From the NCBI GenBank assembly GCA_021780285.1, contig JAJXZA010000104.1:1-7286 (forward strand): DNA of 7,286 bases, read 5' to 3'. Below, piece after piece: positions 1 through 5,738 of the stretch. The translations under genes were made by a program, and so were the position numbers. How positions within the stretch are numbered: the stretch's first letter is position 1; the number at the start of each line of letters is the position of its first letter. Source of the stretch: Planctomycetota bacterium (lineage in GTDB: Bacteria > Planctomycetota > Phycisphaerae > WQYP01). Below the pieces are notes generated by a model. The model was given only the letters and a program-made list of their open reading frames with translations, did not search any database and had not been told where the DNA came from.

Positions 1-1545
1 CAAAATGGCCGCTACTGCGCCGTTGCGCACCGTGGCGGCACCGCGCACAAACTGATTCTGTGTGGGATCGCCCGCGCCCGTAAACGTGGAGTCAAAATCG
101 CTTTGCGACTCTTCCTGCGCGAGGCGCTGGGCTACCACCTTGGACAATTTGTCGGCTGCCACCACGCCATTGACATCGTCAGCCTTCATGGCTGCCTGCG
201 TGGCGGCCACAAGGGCGGCGTGCTCAACCTTGTCGGCGGCGAGCACATCACTCCACAGAGCCTGGCACCGTTGCCTGTACGCCTGCCGCGCTTGCGCCAG
301 TGCGGCATCGTAACGGCTCGCAGCCGCGGATATCATCACGTCTGCGTTGGCACCGGTAAGCGGAGCCGCATGCGCTATGGCCGCAACGGAAACATTACCG
401 CTTAGTTTAGCCCGCCGCGGCAGCAGCATTTGCTCGGGCGGGATATAGTCCCGGCCGATGGGTGTTGTGCAAAGCTGCTTCCACTGCAGGCGGTCCTGCC
501 GCAACGCCGCACGCAATTGGCTGGCGCGTTCTTCTGCATTGTTCAGGGCGTATTGGTCCGCGGCGAGTTGCGACCGCTGTGTGCCGGCATTTAGACCAAA
601 CGGATTAACCGTTACCGCCCCACCTGCCGCGTTTACCTCGGCCTGCAACTGATCAATCTGCCGATAAACAATAGCGAGCTGCGCGCTGGTAGAGGTATAC
701 AGGCTTACCAGGTTGTCGCGCAGAAAGCGGTAATGTGTTACTTCGGGTGCCAGCTCCTGGGCCTGGCTTTGTGTTTGCCAGGTGGCGCCCACTCGCGCCA
801 AGCCGCGCCGGGCCATGTGTTGCTGCTCGGCAGCGTCGGCAGCGGAAAATGCGGTCTTGAGTTTCGTGAACGCCGGTTTGTGGCTTTGACCTATCTCATG
901 CAGGAGCGAAAAGATGTTGTCATATACCCGATGACGCCGCGGGTTTAGCGCCAGTACCCTGGCATAAGTATTGCAGGCCGCAAAGTTCAGCCGCCGCTGA
1001 TGTTGCAGTACAGCCATGTCGGTTAAAGCAGTGACGCTTTCGGGCGCGGCTGCCAGCGCACGGTTTAAATATAGCATGGCGTCGGCAAGCTGCTTGTGCC
1101 GGTCGGCAATGACGCCGCTGGTAATGAGCGCCGGCACATTGTGCCGATGCACCGCCAGCACCCGCTTTAGCAGCTTTTGAGCGGCTTTGTCGTGCAACTG
1201 TTTGGCGAGACTGATGGCCTGAAAATCGAGATCAGCCGCGTCGGTGGTTGAAGTCGCCGGCGGTGGTATATGTGACGTGGCGGCCGCTTGTGTCGCGGTC
1301 GGCTGGCTGGCGCCGGGAGCCGGGCCAAGCACCACCGAAGCAATATCGGCCGGCTTTACAAACAATGGCTTTCCGACGTAGGGGCGCAGTTCAATAAGGT
1401 GGCCCACACGCAGCATGGCCCCATTAATCACGCGGCCATCAGTAAGCGTAATGGTGTCGGCTGGTGCAGCGCCGCCACCCAAGACCACGCAGGTGCTTGC
1501 CAGCGATATGCCCCACAGGGCCAGCCGCTTCATTCGATCTTTCAT
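1..1545 (-). CDS. Secreted TPR-like repeat protein, C-terminus beyond the left edge
   Basis: The frame is open for 515 codons from ATG 1545 to base 1, so the gene is incomplete at its 3' end. Residues 1-29 form a Sec signal peptide (MKDRMKRLALWGIS start, APA-D cleavage around 29/30), so the product should be exported. Residues 30-75 form a small beta-rich head (TITLTDGRVINGAML, then PADIASVVLG). It resembles the 'TLKDGR..G.V' modules common in exported PVC-group proteins. A Pro/Thr/Ala linker (75-105) follows, then helical pairs resembling TPRs at about 110-202 (for example AMLYLNRALAAAPES and TYARVLALNP). The remainder (about 235-515) is Ala/Gln/Arg-rich helix, possibly coiled coil. ATG 1545 is chosen because AAGAAGG (plus-strand 1556-1562) lies 10 nt upstream and it begins the signal peptide. 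In-frame GTGs at 1554 and 1566 are weaker choices, with a TAA further upstream. It is probably a periplasmic scaffold or interaction protein. No catalytic motif is seen, and the exact role is unknown. Confidence 0.85.
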   Translation of the reverse strand, partial: MKDRMKRLALWGISLASTCVVLGGGAAPADTITLTDGRVINGAMLRVGHLIELRPYVGKPLFVKPADIASVVLGPAPGASQPTATQAAATSHIPPPATSTTDAADLDFQAISLAKQLHDKAAQKLLKRVLAVHRHNVPALITSGVIADRHKQLADAMLYLNRALAAAPESVTALTDMAVLQHQRRLNFAACNTYARVLALNPRRHRVYDNIFSLLHEIGQSHKPAFTKLKTAFSAADAAEQQHMARRGLARVGATWQTQSQAQELAPEVTHYRFLRDNLVSLYTSTSAQLAIVYRQIDQLQAEVNAAGGAVTVNPFGLNAGTQRSQLAADQYALNNAEERASQLRAALRQDRLQWKQLCTTPIGRDYIPPEQMLLPRRAKLSGNVSVAAIAHAAPLTGANADVMISAAASRYDAALAQARQAYRQRCQALWSDVLAADKVEHAALVAATQAAMKADDVNGVVAADKLSKVVAQRLAQEESQSDFDSTFTGAGDPTQNQFVRGAATVRNGAVAAIL

Positions 1546-1577
1546 ATCATCCACACCTTCTTCCACCGTGGCTGCCG

Positions 1578-1605
1578 ATTATTGCGTTGGTGACGCCGCC
1601 TGCAA
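1578..1605 (-). promoter_or_regulatory. Possible sigma70-type promoter for the TPR-like gene
   Basis: On the minus strand a TTGCAG (1600-1605) is followed after 16 nt by AATAAT (1578-1583), which matches the -10 consensus at five of six bases. It sits 32 nt before ATG 1545, with the Shine-Dalgarno in between. The -35 match is poor (three of six), so this is a candidate only. If correct, the gene is transcribed separately from the cassette upstream and the promoter lies outside the neighbouring repeat-bounded element. Confidence 0.3.
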
Positions 1606-1643
1606 ATAACACCCCCGCCATCTTGACCGGCCCGTGTGCTAAC

Positions 1644-1647
1644 CTAG
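1644..1647. repeat. CTAG, left copy of putative target-site duplication
   Basis: CTAG directly abuts the left terminal repeat of the miniature element, and an identical CTAG abuts the right one. Because CTAG is palindromic it also extends the inverted repeat to 15 bp, so duplication and longer repeat cannot be told apart from one copy. The TGT/ACA ends favour duplication. Confidence 0.45.
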
Positions 1648-1784
1648 TGTACTGTCCCTAACGGACGTTTACAGTTGCTGGCCGTCATGGTTCGCGGAGC
1701 ACACGGCGTCGATAGCCCGCTTGGGCCAGAATATTTGAAAAAACTGTGAAGTGCATATCGTAAATCTTCCTCTGGGACACTACA
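1648..1784. mobile_element. 137-bp MITE-like element with TGT..ACA terminal inverted repeats
   Basis: The left end begins TGTACTGTCCC and the right end, read inward on the minus strand, begins TGTAGTGTCCC: ten of the first eleven bases match. By my alignment 18 of the outer 25 match, including a shared TTTAC at positions 21-25. Each end is bordered by CTAG (1644-1647 and 1785-1788), as expected for a 4-bp target duplication. Ends of the form TG..CA with a short duplication occur in IS3 and IS481-type elements, but I cannot assign a family. The interior is too short for a transposase. It has one plus-strand frame of 33 codons (1648-1749, with TGA at 1747-1749) and no recognisable domain. It is most simply a non-autonomous miniature element or an internally deleted insertion sequence. 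It lies 28 bp past the stop of the DUF4276 gene and about 100 bp before the start of the TPR-like gene. Confidence 0.65.
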
Positions 1785-1788
1785 CTAG
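1785..1788. repeat. CTAG, right copy of putative target-site duplication
   Basis: This is the right-hand partner of the CTAG at 1644-1647, immediately outside the terminal ACA of the miniature element. The sequences beyond the two copies show no further matching, which sets the element boundary here. Confidence 0.45.
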
Positions 1789-1816
1789 CAAGCCGCAGGC
1801 GCCCTACACAATTCCT

Positions 1817-2374
1817 TTAATCTCCGCGGCCGAGCGACCGCACAGCGCGCAGAAACACCTGAAAACTTTTGGAGCGATTATGCTCAAGCGACAGGTGCGG
1901 GGCAATAGCGCGCGAACCTGATATCTTCTGATATTCGGGAACAATGCGCGATAATTCCGCCGCGGCATTGTTGAGCTGATCGGGGCTTCGATATTTGGCC
2001 TTCTGCTGAAACTGTGATACGCGATTGTTGGGAAAAGCCCGCTCCACAGCTGCAAGATCACCAAGATACCAGCTTTCCAGCTCGCGGCAGGCAATTCGTA
2101 CCGTGACATCGTTTCGGCCGGATTGGCCGCAAAGCCCCTGAATTCGTGATTTGATCTCCTGGCAGTTGCCACTGTCCTGATCGCGCAGTATTAAAATTCG
2201 CGTCGCAGGCGCACGGTAGACCAGAAGTTTGCGCGGTATGTTGTTTTCGAGGTCTGTTTTGCCCTGAAAAGAGAGGTAATGCACGCGCAGGTTGGGCAAA
2301 AGCCGCGGCATAAGCCCACGCAGCAGCGCCTCGGCTGACGGCTCTTCGAGTAGAAAAACCAACTCGACGCTCAT
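1817..2374 (-). CDS. DUF4276 family protein, TOPRIM-like putative nuclease partner of ATPase
   Basis: This 185-residue protein is recognised as DUF4276 from conserved blocks: FLLEEPSAEALL near residues 7-18, GKTDLENNIPRKL at 38-50, ILRDQDSGNC at 62-71, RIACRELESWYLGD at 93-106, and SRAIAPHLSLEHNRSKSF at 154-171. The N-terminal glutamates (E10, E11) and the D65-x-D67 pair match the layout of a TOPRIM fold, where such acids bind metal for phosphodiester cleavage or transfer. Nuclease activity is inferred from the fold and is not shown. The family C-terminal block is present, so the gene looks intact. Its ATG overlaps the ATPase stop in an ATGA (2371-2374), and an AAGGGG lies about 10 nt upstream, so translation should be coupled and the two proteins made in similar amounts. 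The partner arrangement resembles ATPase/TOPRIM anti-phage pairs. Family assignment is firm, the defence role is inference. Confidence 0.88.
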   Translation of the reverse strand: MSVELVFLLEEPSAEALLRGLMPRLLPNLRVHYLSFQGKTDLENNIPRKLLVYRAPATRILILRDQDSGNCQEIKSRIQGLCGQSGRNDVTVRIACRELESWYLGDLAAVERAFPNNRVSQFQQKAKYRSPDQLNNAAAELSRIVPEYQKISGSRAIAPHLSLEHNRSKSFQVFLRAVRSLGRGD

Positions 2375-3564
2375 AGCGGATCGGCCCCTTCCAGCAGGCC
2401 TTGCCGCCAGAGAAATCCCATCCGGTCGCCCTCATTGACGAGTTCGTTAATTTGTGGGATTTCTGTGGCGCGTCTTATTGAGGTGTAACCGTCCTTTTTT
2501 ACCAACCAAAACACTTCTTCGGTGGTCGCGGCATTCAGAAAATCGGGAGAATGCGTGGAAACAAAAACCTGCCCGCCGCGCCTTGCATAGTCACGAAATT
2601 CCTCCGCAAGTTCCTCCAGCAGCTTGGGATAGAGTTGATTCTCCGGTTCCTCCACGCACAGAAGCGAGTGCGGCTGCGGATCACGGAGCAAAACCAGATA
2701 GGCGAGCATCTTAATAGTGCCATCAGAGACAAATCGTGAAAGGAATGGATCTTCAAAAGCGCCATCACTGAATCGAAGCAGCACCCGCCCTTCTTCTGTA
2801 GTTTTAGCCTCAACCTTACTTATACCGGGCACACGAAGCGAAAGCTTCTGGAGAATCTCATCGAAAATTGTGCGGTGGCGTTTAAAAAGAAACTCCGTAA
2901 CCAGGGCGAGGTTTTCGCCTTCCGTTGAGAGATGTTCCGCATAGCCGGCCGGCTGCTCCGGCCGGGCCATACTTATATGAAAGTCCGAGATGTGCCAGTT
3001 CTCTATGAGGTTGCCAAGCGAAACGACGGCCGGAAACTTCTCAAACTGGGCCAATCCCTTAACCGCCAAAATATCCGGTGATTTCAGCTTTGCCGGTTCG
3101 CGCCGCAATTCCGACTCGTCGGTTACCTTCTCAAGTTCGTTCGTGACCGCTTCGCCTTCGCCCCTTGAGAAATCCAGAAATCGCCATGGGCGGCCCCGAC
3201 TTCCGCGGCGATACTGAAGCATTTCCCGCTGAATGACGGCATCGCCGGTATGTGTATCCTCAGAGATGCTTAGCGAATATGTTATCAGCGGGGCATCTGG
3301 CTTGTCGCGAAACTTAAGCTCGATTTCAATATCGCCCTGGGCATTTCGGCTTCTTACCTCTTGGAAGCCGCGTCCTCCGCCAAGCTTCGTGAGAGCCGTT
3401 TGAATATTTGTCGTGAATGCGTCTTTTAGAAAGCCAAAGACTTTAAAAAGCGTGGACTTCCCTGTGCCATTCGCACCGACGATGACGCAAAACGCCGGAA
3501 TGTTCCGCATTTCTACATCGTGAAACGCCTTGAAATTTTTAAGACGTATGGATTCGAGCTTCAT
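2371..3564 (-). CDS. ABC/SMC-like AAA_21 ATPase (OLD-type), partner of DUF4276 protein
   Basis: This 397-residue cytoplasmic ATPase opens with MKLESIRLKNFKAF, the usual first strand of SMC/RecF/OLD-type ATPases. The Walker A is GANGTGKST (30-38). A signature-like FVSDGTIK lies at 278-285, the Walker B is LLCVEEPE (301-308) with catalytic glutamate, and the H-loop is STHS (336-339), so all nucleotide-binding elements are intact. The middle (about 60-260) is a mixed insert where related proteins have a helical or coiled-coil dimer arm. No nuclease domain is fused. The TOPRIM-like activity is supplied by the next gene, which overlaps by 4 nt. I chose ATG 3564, with GGGG 7 nt upstream, because it fits the family N-terminus. 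An in-frame GTG at 3588 adds eight residues and has a better Shine-Dalgarno (GAGG, plus-strand 3596-3599, 7 nt away), so it is a real alternative. The likely role is an ATP-driven sensor or regulator of a nuclease. The defence role is inferred from family context. Confidence 0.9.
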   Translation of the reverse strand: MKLESIRLKNFKAFHDVEMRNIPAFCVIVGANGTGKSTLFKVFGFLKDAFTTNIQTALTKLGGGRGFQEVRSRNAQGDIEIELKFRDKPDAPLITYSLSISEDTHTGDAVIQREMLQYRRGSRGRPWRFLDFSRGEGEAVTNELEKVTDESELRREPAKLKSPDILAVKGLAQFEKFPAVVSLGNLIENWHISDFHISMARPEQPAGYAEHLSTEGENLALVTEFLFKRHRTIFDEILQKLSLRVPGISKVEAKTTEEGRVLLRFSDGAFEDPFLSRFVSDGTIKMLAYLVLLRDPQPHSLLCVEEPENQLYPKLLEELAEEFRDYARRGGQVFVSTHSPDFLNAATTEEVFWLVKKDGYTSIRRATEIPQINELVNEGDRMGFLWRQGLLEGADPL

Positions 3565-3611
3565 CAGTAAACCCCGGCAACATGACACGAAACCGCCTCA
3601 TAACATAACCG

Positions 3612-3641
3612 ATAGTACTGTTTTTCTAAACATGGAGGCAA
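3612..3641 (-). promoter_or_regulatory. Candidate promoter of the ATPase/DUF4276 cassette
   Basis: On the minus strand TTGCCT (3636-3641) and TACTAT (3612-3617) are separated by 18 nt. Each matches the sigma70-type consensus at four of six bases, in an AT-rich stretch. Transcription would start near 3605, a few bases before the GAGG at 3596-3599 and the GTG/ATG starts of the ATPase. It lies in the 90-nt gap after the upstream secreted-protein gene, so the cassette could be expressed on its own. I see no strong terminator in this gap. Confidence 0.4.
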
Positions 3642-3678
3642 ACCAAAGTTCTATACGCCCGCGCTATTGCGCCAAGCT

Positions 3679-5685
3679 TTACTTCATTTCCGGTTTGATC
3701 ATGAATTGCGCACCGCCGCCCGCACCGATATCCCAACTCAACCGATGCATATAAACCGCCGGCCAAACGCGGCACAGGGGTCGGCCCGATTCTTGCACTC
3801 CCGGCAAGCGGCGCTTAAGGCTGTATACCGGCGAACGGCCGCTGCGGGCAAATGTGTACAAAAGCACCGTGCCGGGCCGCGGATCGTTCGGCGGTAAAGC
3901 GTAAAACAGCAGCCGCCCCTTCGCGCTGCCGCCCCATTGCAAATACCCACGGCCCTTGCCCCCGGCATAAACCGGTTGCATGCCCGGCGAAGGTTGCAGC
4001 AGCGCATAAAAAGCTACCCGCCTGTTGCGCCCCCACGTTTGTAAAAGCGGCCCAGTCTTCAGCTCGGCGGCCAGCGCAACGGGCGGGCCATATACCGGCA
4101 TCGGCAGAATCGTCCGGTGGCTCGCCAGGTTGATGCGATACATGAGTTGGTTGTAATCGTAGCGGGGTATTTTTACCTTGCTGCCTGCCAACCAGCTTGA
4201 CAGCGTCGCTTCAAAATATATGTCACGTCCGCTGTGCTGGTCAAAAAACCAATCCTGGCTGGGGTTATAAAAGCTCTGTCGGGTAAAATGCACCACCCGC
4301 ACCGCATAGCCCCAGGGGCCTAGCGGCGTATCGGCAAAGGCCAAGTACGTATCGCCAAAACCGCCGATGCCGGGGTTAAAGATCATTACCCATGCCTTGC
4401 GGTAATTGTTCCAATGAATGCTCGCCTCCTGCGGCACCAGCGGCTTGCCGGTGGCAATATCGCGCAGCACGAACGGGTTATCGCCGGGACGCAGCAAACC
4501 TTGGGTAATCCATGTGCTGATTCGCCGCGGTGTCGGCGCGGCGGTGTCTTTGCGCCAGCGCCACAGCAGCCGGCCATTGCTGGTGCGGTCAAAAATGGGC
4601 CGGGCCGCGGTGCTGCCTAATTTCAGACAACTGAAAGATTGGTAGGCGCGCTGCATGGCAAAATCGGTTGCCAGTGCCGGCACACGCACCAGCGGAAGCG
4701 GGTCGGCAAAGTAAAGTTGTCGTTTGCCGCCGGGCGGAGCATAAAAAAACGTATGTCCGCCGGGGCCATTGCCGCCGCCGTGCAGCAGCGGCCAATGCGG
4801 TGCAAAGCGTTTGACAACCATAAAGCGGCCGACAGCAGCATTAAACGCCATTACGCCGGCTTGCCACGCGTGGAACCGGGCATCTTCCTGCGCAAATGTT
4901 GCCAACAGTTGTGGTTGCCCTGCTGCATCTGGCAGAACGCTTAGCGCACTAAGCCACACCGGCCCCGGCCCGGCCAGCGGCGCCATGCGGCGCGGCAGTC
5001 CGGCGGCATTAACAAAGTAATGCAGATTGACTCCGGCCGCCGGGCTTAACCCACCCGCGGATGCCAGTCGTGAGGTTGCGCAGGTGGTGGCAAAGTTACC
5101 CAGCGGGTATTGCGACTCAAGCGTGTCGCCCCATAGCCAGAAAAGTTGGCCCCGGTAGATGCAGTTTTGCACGCTGTCGGACCCGAACACACCGCTGTTG
5201 AGCAGCGGCTGGCTGATCGGAGCCTTCCCGCCGGTAAGCAGCGTATCGCGGTATATCCCCTCTCCGGTGATGCGATACATTCGTTGCGCGATGCCGGTAC
5301 GCACAATTGATAGTGTAATGGCTCCGCCGGGCTTTATCGCAATCGCCTGGCCGCGGTAGCCAAAGCCATCGGCAGCGTAGAGGTAATCGGGACTGCTGAT
5401 ATAAAAATAAACCGTGCGGTGCATAAGCCCCGGTTCATTAAATGCCGCTGTACCTGTTGAATCGGTATACAGCCTTATGCCGTTGGTTGTTTGCAGTTGC
5501 ACCAGCGGCACACCGCGATGGGTTTGGGAGTCTACAATATGAATCGCAAAGGGCGCCGTTGCGTGGGCCTTCGCGACGAATAAGCCTACAGCCAGCAGCG
5601 CAACAACACGCACCATAACCCGCCGAACAGCCGGGCAAACCCGCGTATAACACCGCTGAAATATTAAATCGCGCACCAACGTCAT
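3679..5685 (-). CDS. Secreted protein: Ig-like regulatory domain plus putative beta-propeller
   Basis: From ATG 5685 the product is 668 residues. Residues 1-43 contain an Arg-rich n-region, a hydrophobic core (VRVVALLAVGLFVA, 25-38) and an AHATA cleavage zone, so it is exported. Residues about 46-128 (IHIVDSQTHRGVPLVQLQTT, then TDSTGTAAF) match a carboxypeptidase-regulatory-like Ig fold. The rest repeats strand motifs such as YRGQLFWLWGDT (about 177-188) and YLAFADTPLGPWG (447-459). These recall five-bladed propellers of GH43/GH32-like or DUF4185-type proteins. A carbohydrate-related role is possible, but I cannot identify catalytic acids. Start choice: ATG 5685 has GGAG 8 nt upstream (plus-strand 5694-5697). 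ATG 5742 overlaps the cysS stop as ATGA but lacks a Shine-Dalgarno and would give a signal peptide with an overlong leader. The frame extends to 5772. ATG 5616 would give the shortest signal peptide but has a weak Shine-Dalgarno. The gene is probably co-transcribed with cysS. Confidence 0.8.
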   Translation of the reverse strand: MTLVRDLIFQRCYTRVCPAVRRVMVRVVALLAVGLFVAKAHATAPFAIHIVDSQTHRGVPLVQLQTTNGIRLYTDSTGTAAFNEPGLMHRTVYFYISSPDYLYAADGFGYRGQAIAIKPGGAITLSIVRTGIAQRMYRITGEGIYRDTLLTGGKAPISQPLLNSGVFGSDSVQNCIYRGQLFWLWGDTLESQYPLGNFATTCATSRLASAGGLSPAAGVNLHYFVNAAGLPRRMAPLAGPGPVWLSALSVLPDAAGQPQLLATFAQEDARFHAWQAGVMAFNAAVGRFMVVKRFAPHWPLLHGGGNGPGGHTFFYAPPGGKRQLYFADPLPLVRVPALATDFAMQRAYQSFSCLKLGSTAARPIFDRTSNGRLLWRWRKDTAAPTPRRISTWITQGLLRPGDNPFVLRDIATGKPLVPQEASIHWNNYRKAWVMIFNPGIGGFGDTYLAFADTPLGPWGYAVRVVHFTRQSFYNPSQDWFFDQHSGRDIYFEATLSSWLAGSKVKIPRYDYNQLMYRINLASHRTILPMPVYGPPVALAAELKTGPLLQTWGRNRRVAFYALLQPSPGMQPVYAGGKGRGYLQWGGSAKGRLLFYALPPNDPRPGTVLLYTFARSGRSPVYSLKRRLPGVQESGRPLCRVWPAVYMHRLSWDIGAGGGAQFMIKPEMK

Positions 5686-5687
5686 GG

Positions 5688-5697
5688 CTCCAACTCC
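5688..5697 (-). promoter_or_regulatory. Ribosome binding site deciding the start of the secreted protein
   Basis: Two GGAG tetramers on the minus strand lie at plus-strand 5694-5697 and 5688-5691. The distal copy is 8 nt from ATG 5685, good spacing, while the proximal one (2 nt) is too close. Neither the ATG at 5742 nor that at 5616 has a comparable site, which supports 5685. Confidence 0.5.
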
Positions 5698-5738
5698 GCA
5701 CGAGCTGCTGCCGTTAAGCCTGAGGTCTATCCCGTCAT

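Noticed and set aside
14..19. Lipoprotein possibility for the TPR-like protein (LASTC near the signal peptide)
   Set aside because: A lipobox needs Leu at -3 from the cysteine, but here it is Ala, and a good APA cleavage site for ordinary signal peptidase follows. The numbers given are residues of that protein.
103..405. Plus-strand open frame of 100 residues, with a second one at 62-313
   Set aside because: Both lie opposite the TPR-like gene, whose minus frame is open for 515 codons and has a signal peptide and Shine-Dalgarno. Neither plus-strand frame has recognisable protein features.
1648..1749. 33-codon plus-strand frame inside the miniature element, ending PLGPEYLKKL
   Set aside because: It could be a transposase tail, but it is too short, lacks a start with a ribosome site and has no recognisable motif. 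Chance is as likely.
1789..1816. Possible terminator between the DUF4276 stop and the miniature element
   Set aside because: The GGCGCC and neighbouring GC-rich bases do not form a convincing stem-loop and there is no T-tract.
1804..2172. Minus-strand open frame of 122 residues overlapping the DUF4276 gene
   Set aside because: It is a different frame within a gene whose own frame has clear family motifs, and it shows no recognisable domain.
3660..3673. Possible terminator hairpin (GCGC, AATA loop, GCGC) after the secreted-protein gene
   Set aside because: The stem is only four to five base pairs and no T-run follows on the minus strand, so it does not qualify as an intrinsic terminator.
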